DNA of 64,000 nt from Paenibacillus gallinarum (GCF_014836635.1 NZ_JACSQL010000001.1:868001-932000), one strand, 5' to 3'; shown: positions 19,096 through 29,598, counted from the stretch's first letter. The notes: a model not told the origin generated them from the letters alone. Translations and numbers: made by a program.

Positions 19096-20775
19096 TTGTC
19101 TAAGAAAAATAATAACGATAAATTGATGATTTTCGCATTGGGCGGCGTCGGTGAAATCGGAAAAAACATGTATGTTGTTCAGTACGGTAATGACATTGTA
19201 GTCGTTGATGCGGGTCTTAAATTCCCAGAAGAGGATATGCTCGGCATTGATATTGTCATTCCTGATATTTCTTATCTTACCGAAAATCGTGACAAGGTAA
19301 GAGGGATCGTTCTGACGCATGGTCATGAAGATCACATCGGCGGTTTGCCTTACGTTCTAAAACACCTTAATGTTCCTGTTTATGGAACAAAGCTTACACT
19401 TGGCTTAGTGGAGAACAAACTAAAAGAAGCCAATTTACTTGGCGAAACAAAACGTATTCTCATTAATGAAGATTCCGTAATCGAGCTTGGTAACAGCCTC
19501 AAGGCTTCATTCTTCGGAACAAATCACAGTATTCCAGACTCTGTTGGCGTATGTATTGAAACACCAGAAGGTGTAGTCGTGCATACCGGAGACTTCAAGT
19601 TTGATCACACACCAGTCAATGGTCAATTTGCAGATCTTCAGCGTATGGCTGAAATTGGAAGCAAAGGTGTATTGGCTCTCTTGTCGGATAGTACGAATGC
19701 AGAGAAAGCTGGTTTTACTCCTTCTGAGAAGAATGTCGGTATCGTTCTTGAAGATATTTTCCGTAAAGCAAGTCAACGTGTAGTTGTAGCTACTTTTGCT
19801 TCTAACGTGCATCGTGTACAACAAGTCATTAACGCAGCTGAAGTGACAGGTCGTAAAGTGGCAGTGATCGGTAGAAGTATGGTGAATGTTGTTAATATTG
19901 CTTCTGATCTTGGTTACCTGGAAATTCCAGACGGAATGATCATTGAACCAGAAGAAGTAGGCAAAATGGCAGCTGACCGTGTAGTTATTCTATGCACAGG
20001 TTCCCAAGGGGAACCAATGTCAGCACTTACACGTATGGCCCGTTCTACACATCGTAAAGTAGATATTTTACCAGGAGATACCGTTATTATTGCGGCTACC
20101 CCTGTTCCAGGTAATGAAAAATACGTAGGACGTACAATTGATGAATTATTCCGCCTCGGTGCTGAAGTTCATTACAGCGGAGCTAACTCCGGCGTTCACG
20201 TTTCTGGTCACGGAAGCCAAGAAGAACTTAAACTTATGCTTAACCTTATGAAGCCGAAATACTTTATTCCAATTCATGGTGAGTTCCGGATGCAACGTCG
20301 TCATGCTCTGCTTGCAGAAGCTGTTGGTGTAGAACGTGAAAACATCTTTATTACCGATATTGGTGAAGTTGTTGAGATTCAAGGTGGTTCTGCTCGTAAA
20401 GCAGGTAAAGTATCTTCCGGTAATGTATTAATTGACGGTCTTGGTGTCGGTGATGTAGGTAACATTGTACTACGCGATCGTAAACTTTTATCACAAGACG
20501 GCATTCTGGTTGTAGTTGTAACACTAAGCAAACAGGATGGGAAAATTGTTTCGGGTCCGGACATCATCTCCAGAGGGTTCGTATATGTTCGTGAATCAGA
20601 AGGTCTGCTAGATGAAGCAAACCGAATTGTGACAAGTACCCTTCAGAAGTTAATGAGTGAGAATGTCAATGAATGGGCTTCACTCAAAACGAATGTAAAA
20701 GACTCTTTGGGTCGTTTCTTATATGAGCAAACGCGTCGCAGACCAATGATTTTGCCAATCATTATGGAAGTGTAA
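19096..20775 (+). CDS. rnjB: ribonuclease J
   Basis: A metallo-beta-lactamase/beta-CASP ribonuclease with 5'-3' exonuclease and endonuclease activity in RNA maturation and decay. The 559-aa protein shows the zinc motif HGHEDH (75-80), the beta-CASP core (VIGRSMVNVV, CTGSQGEPMSAL) and the C-terminal dimerisation part (PKYFIPIHGEFRM, RRPMILPIIMEV). TTG start after AGGAGGTT. It stands after dapA like Bacillus rnjB, but I cannot exclude that it is the only or main RNase J. Confidence 0.93.
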   Translation: MSKKNNNDKLMIFALGGVGEIGKNMYVVQYGNDIVVVDAGLKFPEEDMLGIDIVIPDISYLTENRDKVRGIVLTHGHEDHIGGLPYVLKHLNVPVYGTKLTLGLVENKLKEANLLGETKRILINEDSVIELGNSLKASFFGTNHSIPDSVGVCIETPEGVVVHTGDFKFDHTPVNGQFADLQRMAEIGSKGVLALLSDSTNAEKAGFTPSEKNVGIVLEDIFRKASQRVVVATFASNVHRVQQVINAAEVTGRKVAVIGRSMVNVVNIASDLGYLEIPDGMIIEPEEVGKMAADRVVILCTGSQGEPMSALTRMARSTHRKVDILPGDTVIIAATPVPGNEKYVGRTIDELFRLGAEVHYSGANSGVHVSGHGSQEELKLMLNLMKPKYFIPIHGEFRMQRRHALLAEAVGVERENIFITDIGEVVEIQGGSARKAGKVSSGNVLIDGLGVGDVGNIVLRDRKLLSQDGILVVVVTLSKQDGKIVSGPDIISRGFVYVRESEGLLDEANRIVTSTLQKLMSENVNEWASLKTNVKDSLGRFLYEQTRRRPMILPIIMEV

Positions 20776-20814
20776 TACTTTTTAACAAACAGATTAATAA
20801 AAAGGCACACAGTC

Positions 20815-20873
20815 GCCTCTTCAACCAACAGGTAATATTGGACGGTTCCCTGTTGGAATGAAGAGGCTTTTTT
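20815..20873 (+). terminator. rho-independent terminator after rnjB
   Basis: GCCTCTTCA and AACAGG pair with CCTGTT and TGAAGAGGC in a long stem, followed by six T. Confidence 0.85.
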
Positions 20874-20960
20874 GTATAATTTTGAATAGAAACAGATCCT
20901 TAACTGCCATAATAAACAAATATGGTTGTTTACCAATGGCAGAGAAGGGCGTGTTTATTA

Positions 20961-21722
20961 ATGCAAGAATCAAATGATAAAACAAAAGAAACGAACAATG
21001 AAACTCCAATCGCACCTCAAGAAGAGATCAAAAACAATCCCGTCGTAAATACCATTCAAGAACTAGGAACGACGTCTGTTCCTGTCCCGCCTGGGGAATC
21101 AAACATTTTTTGTATGACGATTATCGGCCAGATCGAAGGACATCTTATATTACCGCCACAAAATAAAACAACAAAATATGAGCATTTAATTCCGCAACTT
21201 GTAGCTGCAGAGCAAAATCCGCGCATAGAAGGAATTCTCATCATTCTGAATACAGTTGGGGGAGATGTGGAAGCGGGGCTGGCGATTGCTGAAATGATAG
21301 CTTCGATGACGAAACCTACCGTTACGGTGGTCATTGGGGGAGGACACAGTATAGGTGTTCCTATAGCGGTCAGCAGCAGCTATTCGATTATTGCGGAGAG
21401 TGCTACCATGACGATTCATCCCATCCGAATGAATGGATTATTCATTGGTGTACCTCAGACTTTTGAATATATGGAAAAGATGCAGGAAAGAGTCGTGCGT
21501 TTTGTAACTTCACACTCTCGGATAACTGAAGAGCAATTTAAGCAGCTGATGTTTAAGACAGGGGAACTTAACCGTGATATCGGAACCGCAGTTGCAGGCG
21601 CTGATGCAGTTGAGTATGGGCTGATGGATGCGGTAGGCGGTATTGGAGACGCAATTAAAGAATTAAATCGCCGTATTCAAGCAGCTAAAGACATGTCTGA
21701 GCCGAAAGGATTAACACAATGA
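20961..21722 (+). CDS. tepA: ClpP-class protease TepA
   Basis: A 253-aa ClpP/crotonase-fold serine protease of the TepA (YmfB) group, linked in Bacillus to export or spore outgrowth. Seen are the [15 protein letters not shown]-like strand ([14 protein letters not shown]), the [20 protein letters not shown] segment, and [15 protein letters not shown] around the expected nucleophile, with IHPIRMNG after it. Start ATG chosen over an upstream in-frame ATG because an AGAAGGG lies before it. Overlaps ylzJ by 4 bp. Confidence 0.88.
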   Translation: MQESNDKTKETNNETPIAPQEEIKNNPVVNTIQELGTTSVPVPPGESNIFCMTIIGQIEGHLILPPQNKTTKYEHLIPQLVAAEQNPRIEGILIILNTVGGDVEAGLAIAEMIASMTKPTVTVVIGGGHSIGVPIAVSSSYSIIAESATMTIHPIRMNGLFIGVPQTFEYMEKMQERVVRFVTSHSRITEEQFKQLMFKTGELNRDIGTAVAGADAVEYGLMDAVGGIGDAIKELNRRIQAAKDMSEPKGLTQ

Positions 21723-21952
21723 CGATGTATACGGTAATGCCTACGGAACAGCTTTGGGAAGGTATGTGGAAAGAACAGCTGCCTATGATGGAGATGAGTG
21801 TAGCGGGACGTCTAATTCAAGTGATGCCGAAAGATGAAAAAACAGGAATTATCGTGAGAATGTTAAATGGAGGATTATACGACTATTTAGATCCTGCATA
21901 CTCTCCTGGTAGAGAAATTCCGCTATATTCAGGGAAAATAGAACAAGGTTAA
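21719..21952 (+). CDS. ylzJ: YlzJ-like protein
   Basis: A 77-aa protein between tepA and spoIIIE, the place of Bacillus ylzJ. It has the family look ([13 protein letters not shown] near the start, [14 protein letters not shown] near the end). There is no known function. The start overlaps the tepA stop (ATGA), so it is translationally coupled; a second ATG two codons on is equally possible. Confidence 0.82.
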   Translation: MTMYTVMPTEQLWEGMWKEQLPMMEMSVAGRLIQVMPKDEKTGIIVRMLNGGLYDYLDPAYSPGREIPLYSGKIEQG

Positions 21953-22000
21953 CCTTAAAATAATGCCGAAAAAGAACATATGTGCTGTTGTATGTACTTA

Positions 22001-22009
22001 TGGTATAAT
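22001..22009 (+). promoter_or_regulatory. extended -10 promoter of spoIIIE
   Basis: TGGTATAAT is a perfect extended -10 element 22 bp before the spoIIIE start; no good -35 is seen. The resulting leader would be very short. Confidence 0.5.
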
Positions 22010-22031
22010 ATTCTTCTGGAGGTGACCTTTT

Positions 22032-24668
22032 TTGGCCAGAAAGAAGAAAAAGAAAAGAAAATCAACCCTTGGTGGGGTTCTTAAATACGAGATATATGGA
22101 ATCATTTTGATTACCTTGTCTGTTATTGCCCTCTCTGGTGAGGCCACAGTTGGACGCTCTTTATCCAAGATGTTTGGACTATTACTGGGCAAGTTTTATT
22201 TTGTAATCCCGCTTATCGGAATATTTTATGGCCTCATGGTAATGATTCATCGGAAGTGGCCGGCGGGCTGGAATCTTAGAAAAAGCGGCTTGGTGTTGCT
22301 TGTCCTTGCTTTGACCTTAATGAGTACAATCTCAGCTATGGAACAGAAGCTTGGTCCGATGGATCTGTTAAATGCATCCGAAGTGATGAATCAGATACAT
22401 ATTGATTTGCAAACCGAACTGTTAAGAGCTGATGAAACAAGTAATGCTTCCATGCTGGGTAGAGATATCAGCGGAGGATACATCGGAGCAGTTGAATACG
22501 CTGTATTGTTATGGTTATTTGGCAATATGGGTGCAAATTTAATGATGATTGTTATGTTCTTTATCAGTTTTATGTTGATTACCGGTTTATCTTATGTAGA
22601 CTTAATACGAATATTCAAAACTCGTGTCCTTCGTTCAGGACGCGCCCTTGCTGCGAAATGGAAATCTTCATCTAAATCAGGGACTACTCGCAAAACGGGT
22701 ACGAAAAATAAGGCGAAACCCAAACCAAAAGTTATTCCATACCATGATGAAGAGGACGAAGAGGATCAGTATACCGAGGATCTCCCTAGTCGCAAAGCAC
22801 CTCTATTCTTCCAATTGTTTGGCAATGCGAAGTCAAAGCAGCATGTAGATGATGATTCTGATGTAGATCAGTATCAAGAAGGTGGACAAGAGGTGGTTTA
22901 CGGATCGGCCTCTTCGGATACGAATCTTCCGTGGGCAGAAGGATACTCGGAGCTCAGTAACTCTTTACCAAAAGATCCAGAAGTGAAACCGGGAGGTGCT
23001 GCAAGTTCAGCGCCAATTATTCGGGACTTCTTTGAGAATGTACGTAATGAAAATGCAGTGGAGGAAGATGATCTGGATGATGCTTATCCTTCAGAAGAGA
23101 ACCTTGCTGTATCTTCAAACGTAGTGGAAGAGTCTGGTTCTGATTCAGATGCAGTCCAATCATCGGGAATCCTATCTAAGGTAGATTCCGGAACAGCAGA
23201 AGAATCAGAAGAAGGTGCCATTCAGCAACCGGCTCCACCGCCTAAACCTTATAAGCTTCCACCGTTTAAGTTGTTGTCTAGACCAAGTAACAACGGTAAA
23301 GGTGGAGATCAGAATGACTACAAGCAAACTGCTCGTAAACTGGAGGCTACGCTTGAGAGCTTTGGTGTCCGTGCTAAAGTACTTGAAGTCGTTCGTGGTC
23401 CAGCGGTAACAAGGTATGAAATTCAGCCGGATATCGGTGTTAAGGTCAGCCGAGTCGTCGGTTTAACGGATGATATTGCACTTGCGCTTGCGGCTAAGGA
23501 TATTCGTATGGAAGCTCCTATTCCAGGTAAATCCGCCATTGGTATTGAAGTGCCAAATGGAGAGGTATCTGTTGTTACTATGCGTGAAGTTATGGAAACA
23601 ACGGTCTTCCAGGAAGCCGAATCCAAGCTTTCTATCGCATTTGGCCGTGATATCTCGGGTCAAACGATAGTCGGAAACTTAGCAAAAATGCCCCATCTAC
23701 TTGTTGCCGGTGCTACAGGCTCAGGGAAGTCCGTGTGTATCAACGGAATCATCACGAGCATTTTGTATAAAGCGAAGCCCGATGAAGTGAAGTTTCTGAT
23801 GGTGGATCCTAAGATGGTAGAACTTAATATGTACAACGGGATCCCACATCTGCTTGCTCCTGTGGTGACTGACCCGAAACGTGCTTCACTTGCGCTTAAG
23901 AAAATTGTTGTGGAGATGGAAAAGCGTTATGAGCTGTTCTCTAAGTCAGGTACTCGGAACGTAGAAGGATATAATAATCTGATGAAAGATAATCCTGCTG
24001 CCATCCTTCCTTATATCGTTGTTATTGTCGATGAGCTGGCTGACCTTATGATGGTTGCCGCCAATGACGTGGAAGATGCCATAGCAAGACTTGCTCAGAT
24101 GGCTCGTGCTGCCGGCATTCATCTTATTATTGCAACTCAAAGACCGTCCGTTGACGTTATTACCGGTGTAATCAAAGCAAACATACCATCCCGAATCGCT
24201 TTTGGTGTTTCTTCACAAGTCGACTCCCGTACGATACTCGATATGGGGGGAGCAGAGAAACTTCTTGGTCGTGGGGACATGCTCTTTATGCCAGTTGGTT
24301 CTTCTAAGCCGGTTCGTGTACAAGGCGCGTTTTTAAGCGATCAGGAAGTAGAGAATATTGTGAGCTATGTTCGTGACCAGGCAGAGGCAGAGTATGATGA
24401 ATCGCTTGTACCCGAAATTGATGATACTATGCAACAAGCGGAAGAGATTCAAGATGAGCTATATGATCAAGCTGTACAGATCATCATAGAAGCCAAGCAG
24501 GCATCCGTATCCCTCCTTCAGCGGCGAATGAGGGTAGGTTACACTCGTGCTGCAAGATTAATTGATTCTATGGAAGCTAGAGGTGTTATTGGTCCTTACG
24601 AGGGCAGTAAACCGAGAGAAGTTCTTATTTCCATGGAACAATTTCAAGCAAACAAAATAAGTTCATAG
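22032..24668 (+). CDS. spoIIIE: DNA translocase SpoIIIE/FtsK
   Basis: A membrane-anchored DNA pump that clears the division or sporulation septum of chromosome. The 878-aa protein has four N-terminal membrane helices (about 20-195), a long acidic low-complexity linker (about 210-410) and a RecA-like motor with the Walker A GATGSGKS (about 561-568), Walker [13 protein letters not shown] and [13 protein letters not shown], then a winged-helix gamma domain ([19 protein letters not shown]). The TTG start follows GGAGGTGA. The linker is longer than in Bacillus SpoIIIE (about 790 aa total). Confidence 0.95.
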   Translation: MARKKKKKRKSTLGGVLKYEIYGIILITLSVIALSGEATVGRSLSKMFGLLLGKFYFVIPLIGIFYGLMVMIHRKWPAGWNLRKSGLVLLVLALTLMSTISAMEQKLGPMDLLNASEVMNQIHIDLQTELLRADETSNASMLGRDISGGYIGAVEYAVLLWLFGNMGANLMMIVMFFISFMLITGLSYVDLIRIFKTRVLRSGRALAAKWKSSSKSGTTRKTGTKNKAKPKPKVIPYHDEEDEEDQYTEDLPSRKAPLFFQLFGNAKSKQHVDDDSDVDQYQEGGQEVVYGSASSDTNLPWAEGYSELSNSLPKDPEVKPGGAASSAPIIRDFFENVRNENAVEEDDLDDAYPSEENLAVSSNVVEESGSDSDAVQSSGILSKVDSGTAEESEEGAIQQPAPPPKPYKLPPFKLLSRPSNNGKGGDQNDYKQTARKLEATLESFGVRAKVLEVVRGPAVTRYEIQPDIGVKVSRVVGLTDDIALALAAKDIRMEAPIPGKSAIGIEVPNGEVSVVTMREVMETTVFQEAESKLSIAFGRDISGQTIVGNLAKMPHLLVAGATGSGKSVCINGIITSILYKAKPDEVKFLMVDPKMVELNMYNGIPHLLAPVVTDPKRASLALKKIVVEMEKRYELFSKSGTRNVEGYNNLMKDNPAAILPYIVVIVDELADLMMVAANDVEDAIARLAQMARAAGIHLIIATQRPSVDVITGVIKANIPSRIAFGVSSQVDSRTILDMGGAEKLLGRGDMLFMPVGSSKPVRVQGAFLSDQEVENIVSYVRDQAEAEYDESLVPEIDDTMQQAEEIQDELYDQAVQIIIEAKQASVSLLQRRMRVGYTRAARLIDSMEARGVIGPYEGSKPREVLISMEQFQANKISS

Positions 24669-24675
24669 TACATCT

Positions 24676-24713
24676 AAGGAGTTCCTTTCCAATGCGAAAG
24701 GGGCTCCTTTTTT
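24676..24713 (+). terminator. rho-independent terminator after spoIIIE
   Basis: AGGAGTTCCTTTC pairs with GAAAGGGGCTCCT and is followed by six T. Confidence 0.88.
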
Positions 24714-24767
24714 ATGTTCCTATTTACGATTTCCACTCTTTAACATGTTTTCTACTATGACTAAACG

Positions 24768-24798
24768 TGAATAGGAACAATAACTGCTAAACATAATA
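24768..24798 (+). promoter_or_regulatory. sigma-G promoter of sleB
   Basis: TGAATA (24768-24773), an 18-bp spacer and CATAATA (24792-24798) match the forespore sigma-G pattern (TGAATA and CATACTA-like) almost perfectly, 43 bp before sleB. This fits a spore cortex-lytic enzyme made in the forespore. Confidence 0.75.
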
Positions 24799-24841
24799 AA
24801 TGTAGCCAACAAGAGAACATTAAAGAAAGGTAGATTCTACA

Positions 24842-25681
24842 ATGCGAAAAATCAATCTTTGGATCCTCGCCGGCGTGATCTTACTATCGGCTTCTTCATA
24901 TCGTCTGATCCTGATGACAAATGAAGAAAAGGCAGAAATGAAAATCGAGCAAAATGCCGAAGCAGTCCCTACGTTCAGTCAAAACCTGGTTACATCTGGT
25001 GCCTATGGACAGGATGTATATGAACTTCAAGGCCGGCTTAAGTATCTTGGTTACTACTACGGTAAGATTGACAGCCACTTTGGACCCAAGACTCTAGGTT
25101 CCGTTAAGTGGTTTCAATCGGAATTTGGTATCCCAGTGGATGGTGTAGTTGGTGCAAAGACAAAACTTAAACTGTACAACGCCACTAAAGACTGGCGTCC
25201 AACTGAGCCAGGACCAGGGCAAGCGACTGGAGGCAACTCTTCTGCGGGTACTAACTCGGGAGGTAACAGTAGTAACAATGGAAGCAGTGGGAATAACAAT
25301 ATGGGGAGTACCAATTCCCTGGGACTTACGGAAAATGAGATTAAAATAATGGCTAATGCTGTTTACGGAGAAGCTCGTGGGGAACCTTTTGAAGGACAAG
25401 TAGCAGTAGCTGCTGTCATATTAAACCGCGTTGAATCACCACAGTTTCCAAACACTCCGTCGGGTGTCATTTTCCAACCGGGTGCGTTTACGGCAGTAGC
25501 AGATGGACAGATCTATCTTGAACCGAATGAGCAAGCGCGGAAAGCCGTAATGCAAGCCTTAGATGGATGGGATCCATCAGGAGGATGTCTGTACTACTTC
25601 AACCCGAAAACAGCAACTTCTAAATGGATATGGTCTAGACCTCAGGTAAAAACGATTGGTCAGCATATATTCTGCATGTAA
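24842..25681 (+). CDS. sleB: spore cortex-lytic enzyme SleB
   Basis: A lytic transglycosylase that degrades spore cortex peptidoglycan in germination. The 279-aa precursor has a signal helix (about 5-24), an N-terminal peptidoglycan-binding domain (about 52-112, DVYELQGRLKYLGYYYGKID...), a Gly/Asn/Ser linker (about 123-160) and a Hydrolase_2 domain from 163 with the predicted catalytic Glu177 in YGEARGEPFEGQVAVAAVILNRV. No ypeB, the usual partner, follows within the window. Confidence 0.9.
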   Translation: MRKINLWILAGVILLSASSYRLILMTNEEKAEMKIEQNAEAVPTFSQNLVTSGAYGQDVYELQGRLKYLGYYYGKIDSHFGPKTLGSVKWFQSEFGIPVDGVVGAKTKLKLYNATKDWRPTEPGPGQATGGNSSAGTNSGGNSSNNGSSGNNNMGSTNSLGLTENEIKIMANAVYGEARGEPFEGQVAVAAVILNRVESPQFPNTPSGVIFQPGAFTAVADGQIYLEPNEQARKAVMQALDGWDPSGGCLYYFNPKTATSKWIWSRPQVKTIGQHIFCM

Positions 25682-25758
25682 GTTATAGAATGGGATGGAT
25701 AAGGATCTATTGCATTTCGGAAAGCAACAGCTAATTACTTAATAAAGAATGTATGGAC

Positions 25759-25798
25759 AGCAATCGGCGGATTTCCCTCCGGTTGCTTCTGTGCTTTT
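25759..25798 (+). terminator. weak terminator after sleB
   Basis: AGCAATCGG pairs with CCGGTTGCT (one wobble); only a short T stretch (CTTTT) follows at the end. Confidence 0.5.
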
Positions 25799-25871
25799 GA
25801 ATGAGTTAGAATGAAATCATACTAGGAAAATTAATGAAAAAAATTATGACGTCGTAAAGGGGTTTTGAAAC

Positions 25872-27152
25872 TTGACTAATACAGGATTCGAACGCGGCAG
25901 CAATCAGCATATTCGCATTCATGTGCTGCCTACCAAACGCTTTAAGACGTTTGCCATATCTCTGTATGTGGGCACGCCGCTTAAAGAAGATACGGTAACC
26001 AGTACAGCACTGATCCCATTCGTTTTGCGTAGAGGAACATCATCATATCCAGAGACAATCCAGTTTCGTGAGCAGTTAGAAGAGCTATACGGAGCAGGAT
26101 TCGGTTTTGACGTATACAAAAGAGGAGATCATCAAATTATCCAGTTCCGTATGGATACCATTAATGACTCCTTTGTTCAAAGCAGTGATAAACTGCTTGA
26201 CAGGTCCTTTGCTTTTCTTGGCGAAGTGGTTACAAGCCCTGCGAAAGAAAACGGTCATTTCCGCTCTTCCTATGTCCAACAAGAGCGAGATACCGTTCGG
26301 AAAAGACTAGAGTCCATTGTAAACGATAAAATTCGTTACGCAGGAGAGCGCTGTATTGAAGAGATGTGTAAAGGAGAACCCTACCGTCTTCATCCTTTAG
26401 GAGAACGTAAAGATCTTCCGGGAATTGAACCAGAAGGGCTTTATAGGTCTTATGAACAGTGGCTCCAGAACGCGGGAATGGACCTATACGTAGTAGGAGA
26501 CACCACACTCGAAGAAGTAGAAGAGCTCGTAGAGAAGTATTTTCATTTGAATCGCAATACTTCATTCGAGTATAAAACGGAAGTGAGTAGTCGTCAGCAC
26601 CGCGAAGTACAAACCGTTGTTGAGAAGCTGAATGTAAATCAGGGGAAACTGAATATGGGTCTTCGAACATCCATTACATATGGAGACGACCAGTATGCAT
26701 CTGCCTTAATGTACAATGGTATTTTGGGCGGATATCCTCACTCCAAACTGTTTGTTAACGTAAGGGAGAAACATAGTCTTGCTTACTATGCTTCTTCGAG
26801 ATATGACGGTCATAAAGGTATTGCAACGATTCAATCAGGAATCGAGATCCCCAATTACGAGCAAGCGGTAGAGATTATAACAAATCAATTATCCGATTTA
26901 AAAGAAGGTAAAATCTCTGACCTGGAGATGAACCAAACGAAGGCGATGATTCGTAATTTGCTTAAGGAAATCGGAGATTCCGCATTTGAGATGATTTCTT
27001 ATGATTTCAACCGTCAATTGTCAGGTAAAGAACGTACAACGATGGAACTGCTTACGCAAATCGAGTCCTTAACGAAAGAAGATGTTCAGAAGGCAGCGGA
27101 AACGTTCCAGCTGGATACCATTTATTTCTTGAGAGATCAGAAGGGGGAATGA
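25872..27152 (+). CDS. ymfF: M16 peptidase-like protein YmfF (inactive-type subunit)
   Basis: A 426-aa protein with the two-lobe M16 fold but no HXXEH zinc motif: the corresponding place (ALIPFVLRRGTSSYPET) lacks it. The C-terminal lobe keeps GGYPHSKLFVNVREKHSLAYYASS. M16 enzymes often pair an active and an inactive chain, and the active-type ymfH follows 3 bp later, so the two likely form a heterodimer (inference). Start TTG after AAAGGGG. Confidence 0.88.
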   Translation: MTNTGFERGSNQHIRIHVLPTKRFKTFAISLYVGTPLKEDTVTSTALIPFVLRRGTSSYPETIQFREQLEELYGAGFGFDVYKRGDHQIIQFRMDTINDSFVQSSDKLLDRSFAFLGEVVTSPAKENGHFRSSYVQQERDTVRKRLESIVNDKIRYAGERCIEEMCKGEPYRLHPLGERKDLPGIEPEGLYRSYEQWLQNAGMDLYVVGDTTLEEVEELVEKYFHLNRNTSFEYKTEVSSRQHREVQTVVEKLNVNQGKLNMGLRTSITYGDDQYASALMYNGILGGYPHSKLFVNVREKHSLAYYASSRYDGHKGIATIQSGIEIPNYEQAVEIITNQLSDLKEGKISDLEMNQTKAMIRNLLKEIGDSAFEMISYDFNRQLSGKERTTMELLTQIESLTKEDVQKAAETFQLDTIYFLRDQKGE

Positions 27153-27155
27153 CCG

Positions 27156-28436
27156 GTGGAGAGCATACGATATGAACATCTACAAGAAACTTTGTATTAT
27201 GAAGTAATGGACAACGGTCTTTCTGTATATGTACTACCTAAACCCGGGTTTGAAAAAACCTATGCTACCTTTGCTACGAAGTTTGGTTCTGTAGACAACC
27301 ATTTTCGAGTAGAGGGTAAGGAGGAGCAGCAAGTACCGGACGGGATCGCTCATTTTTTGGAACATAAAATGTTTGAAGAGCCTGAAGGCGATATTTTTGC
27401 TAAGTTTGCATCTCATGGTGCTTCTGCGAATGCATTTACAAGTTTTGATCAGACCGTATATTTATTTTCAGCTACCGAAAATATTAACGAAAATATCGAG
27501 ACACTTGTGAATTTCGTGCAAAATCCTTATTTTACAGATCAAAATGTAGAAAAAGAAAAAGGGATTATCGGTCAGGAAATTAATATGTATCAGGATAATC
27601 CGGATTGGCGCGTTTATTTTGGATTAATCGAAGCCATGTTCCAGAAACATCCGGTGCGGATTGACATTGCTGGTACGAATGAATCCATCAGCACGATTAC
27701 TAAAGAAACGCTATACGATTGTTATAATGCGTTTTATCATCCGAGCAACATGCTTCTCTTTGTAGTCGGTGGAGTTAACCCAGGGGAAGTCATGGACCTC
27801 ATTCGTAACAATCAGGCCCAAAAGAATTATGAGAAGCAAGGAAAAATAGATCGTCTATTTGAAGAGGAACCTCTTGAAGTAGGTCAGAAACGCCGGGAAG
27901 TAAAACTTGCGGTTTCTTTACCCAAATGTTTATTTGGATTTAAGGAACTAAGTAAAGGCCTCAGCGGTGAGGAATTGGTTCGAGAGGATTTAACCACACG
28001 ATTGATGCTTGATTTATTGTTTGGTTCAAGTACTGAATTGTATCAGAAACTTTATGATGAAGATTTAATATCAGATGGTTTTGGGCATGAGTATAATAGT
28101 TCAGCTCAGTATAGCTTTTCCGCTGTGGGCGGAGATACAAAAGATCCTGATCTTTTGTTAGAACGTGTTCGTACGGAAGTTGAAGCGATGCAGCAAAAAG
28201 GGTTTGACCAAAGTCACTTTGAACGGACTCGCAAGAAAAAAATGGGTGGATACTTGCGTATGCTTAATTCCCCTGAGAGTATTGCACATGAATTTACTCG
28301 TTATCAATTCCGCGGCGGTGATTTATTCCGTGTACTGCCTATTTATGAATCCATTACACTTGAAGATGTAAATCGTCGTCTTAGAGAACATATTAATTGG
28401 GATCAGCTGGCCGTATCTTTGGTGGTGAGTCCTTAA
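27156..28436 (+). CDS. ymfH: M16 peptidase YmfH (zinc-containing subunit)
   Basis: A 426-aa zinc metallopeptidase of the M16 family, the same length as its neighbour YmfF. The motif HFLEH is at residues 66-70 and the further Glu lies in GIIGQEINMYQDNPDW. GTG start. Substrates are unknown; in Bacillus the pair has been linked to processing of small peptides. Probably transcribed from upstream of ymfF and running into ymfI. Confidence 0.92.
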   Translation: MESIRYEHLQETLYYEVMDNGLSVYVLPKPGFEKTYATFATKFGSVDNHFRVEGKEEQQVPDGIAHFLEHKMFEEPEGDIFAKFASHGASANAFTSFDQTVYLFSATENINENIETLVNFVQNPYFTDQNVEKEKGIIGQEINMYQDNPDWRVYFGLIEAMFQKHPVRIDIAGTNESISTITKETLYDCYNAFYHPSNMLLFVVGGVNPGEVMDLIRNNQAQKNYEKQGKIDRLFEEEPLEVGQKRREVKLAVSLPKCLFGFKELSKGLSGEELVREDLTTRLMLDLLFGSSTELYQKLYDEDLISDGFGHEYNSSAQYSFSAVGGDTKDPDLLLERVRTEVEAMQQKGFDQSHFERTRKKKMGGYLRMLNSPESIAHEFTRYQFRGGDLFRVLPIYESITLEDVNRRLREHINWDQLAVSLVVSP

Positions 28437-28437
28437 C

Positions 28438-29208
28438 ATGGAGAGAGAAACCGGATCCTTTATGAAGCCTATACTCGATACAACGGTTCTGGTTACAGGA
28501 GCAAGCAGGGGAATTGGAGCTGCCATAGCTAAGCGTTTTGCGTCTGTTGGAATGAATGTAGTTATTCATTATATGAACTCTCATGAAGCAGCCAACGAAG
28601 TCGCAAGGCAGTGTATGGATTTTGGTGGAAGAATTATGACCGTCAGTGCGGATTTAACCAGCAAAGAACAAATCGAGCGTATGGCCCAAAAATTAAAAGA
28701 TTATGATATGATTCCTGATATTCTGGTAAATAACGCCGGGATTTCTCATTATGGTTTGTTGTCCGATGTGACGGAAGAAGAATGGGACCATGTCATGGCG
28801 GTTAATCTGAAAGGCACTTTCCTCTGTACACAAATGTTTATGCCGGATATGATCTCCCAGCGGTATGGCCGAATCATTAACGTCTCATCGATTTGGGGGA
28901 TTTCAGGGGCCTCTTGTGAGGTTCTATATTCAGCGACTAAGGGAGGCATCAATGCCTTTACGAAAGCGCTGGCCAAAGAACTGGCTCCCTCTGGTGTGAC
29001 GGTGAATGCAGTGGCTCCAGGTGCCGTGGATACAGATATGATGAGTTCTTTTGACGAAGAGGAAAAGAGAACGTTGGAACAAGAAATTCCAGCAGGGAGA
29101 CTAGCTAAACCAGATGAAATTTCTTCATTGGTATATTTTTTAGCACTCCCTGAGTCTGGTTATATTAATGGACAGATTATTTCGCCGAATGGCGGCTGGC
29201 TGACCTAG
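28438..29208 (+). CDS. ymfI: short-chain dehydrogenase/reductase YmfI (FabG-like)
   Basis: A 256-aa NAD(P)-dependent oxidoreductase similar to 3-oxoacyl-ACP reductases. Cofactor motif TGASRGIGAAIA near residue 20, NNAGISHYG, the catalytic VSSIWG...YSATKGG Ser-Tyr-Lys group and the PGAVDTDM segment are all present, so it should be active. The substrate is not evident. An alternative start is the ATG at 28462. It directly abuts ymfH. Confidence 0.9.
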   Translation: MERETGSFMKPILDTTVLVTGASRGIGAAIAKRFASVGMNVVIHYMNSHEAANEVARQCMDFGGRIMTVSADLTSKEQIERMAQKLKDYDMIPDILVNNAGISHYGLLSDVTEEEWDHVMAVNLKGTFLCTQMFMPDMISQRYGRIINVSSIWGISGASCEVLYSATKGGINAFTKALAKELAPSGVTVNAVAPGAVDTDMMSSFDEEEKRTLEQEIPAGRLAKPDEISSLVYFLALPESGYINGQIISPNGGWLT

Positions 29209-29308
29209 AACACAGTAAATTAATTCCTTGTATAAGGAGTACGCACCTTGCTCATATTAACTACTGCTCACTTTAAATCTCATGAGTAATGCTAAGGAGG
29301 ATTTAATG

Positions 29309-29563
29309 ATGTCAACAGTAGTCAGTAATTTTGATGCATGGAAAAAATTTCTGGGTGATCGTGTAGTGCAGGCCGAAAAACTCGGTATTAGCGAAGATGT
29401 CATTAACAAACTTGCTTACGAAATCGGTGATTTTCTTGATGAAAAAGTCGATCCGGCAAACCCATCCAACCGCGCATTAAAAGAACTATGGGACGTGGGT
29501 AATGAGGAAGAGCGTCGTACAATTGCTAAGCTCATGGTCAAATTGGCTAAGAAAAACGCATAG
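29309..29563 (+). CDS. ymfJ: DUF3243 protein YmfJ
   Basis: A helical 84-aa protein of the YmfJ/DUF3243 family (SNFDAWKKFLGDRV, KLAYEIGDFLDEKVDPANPSNRALKELW). Its function is unknown. AAGGAGG sits 8 bp before this ATG; the preceding in-frame ATG at 29306 is also possible, while a further one at 29282 lies before the ribosome site. Gene order matches Bacillus. Confidence 0.85.
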   Translation: MSTVVSNFDAWKKFLGDRVVQAEKLGISEDVINKLAYEIGDFLDEKVDPANPSNRALKELWDVGNEEERRTIAKLMVKLAKKNA

Positions 29564-29573
29564 TGGCGCACGG

Positions 29574-29598
29574 AAGAGCTCCCGAAAGGGAGCTTTTC
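29574..29598 (+). terminator. rho-independent terminator after ymfJ
   Basis: AGCTCCC-GAAA-GGGAGCT hairpin followed by TTTCT. Confidence 0.75.
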
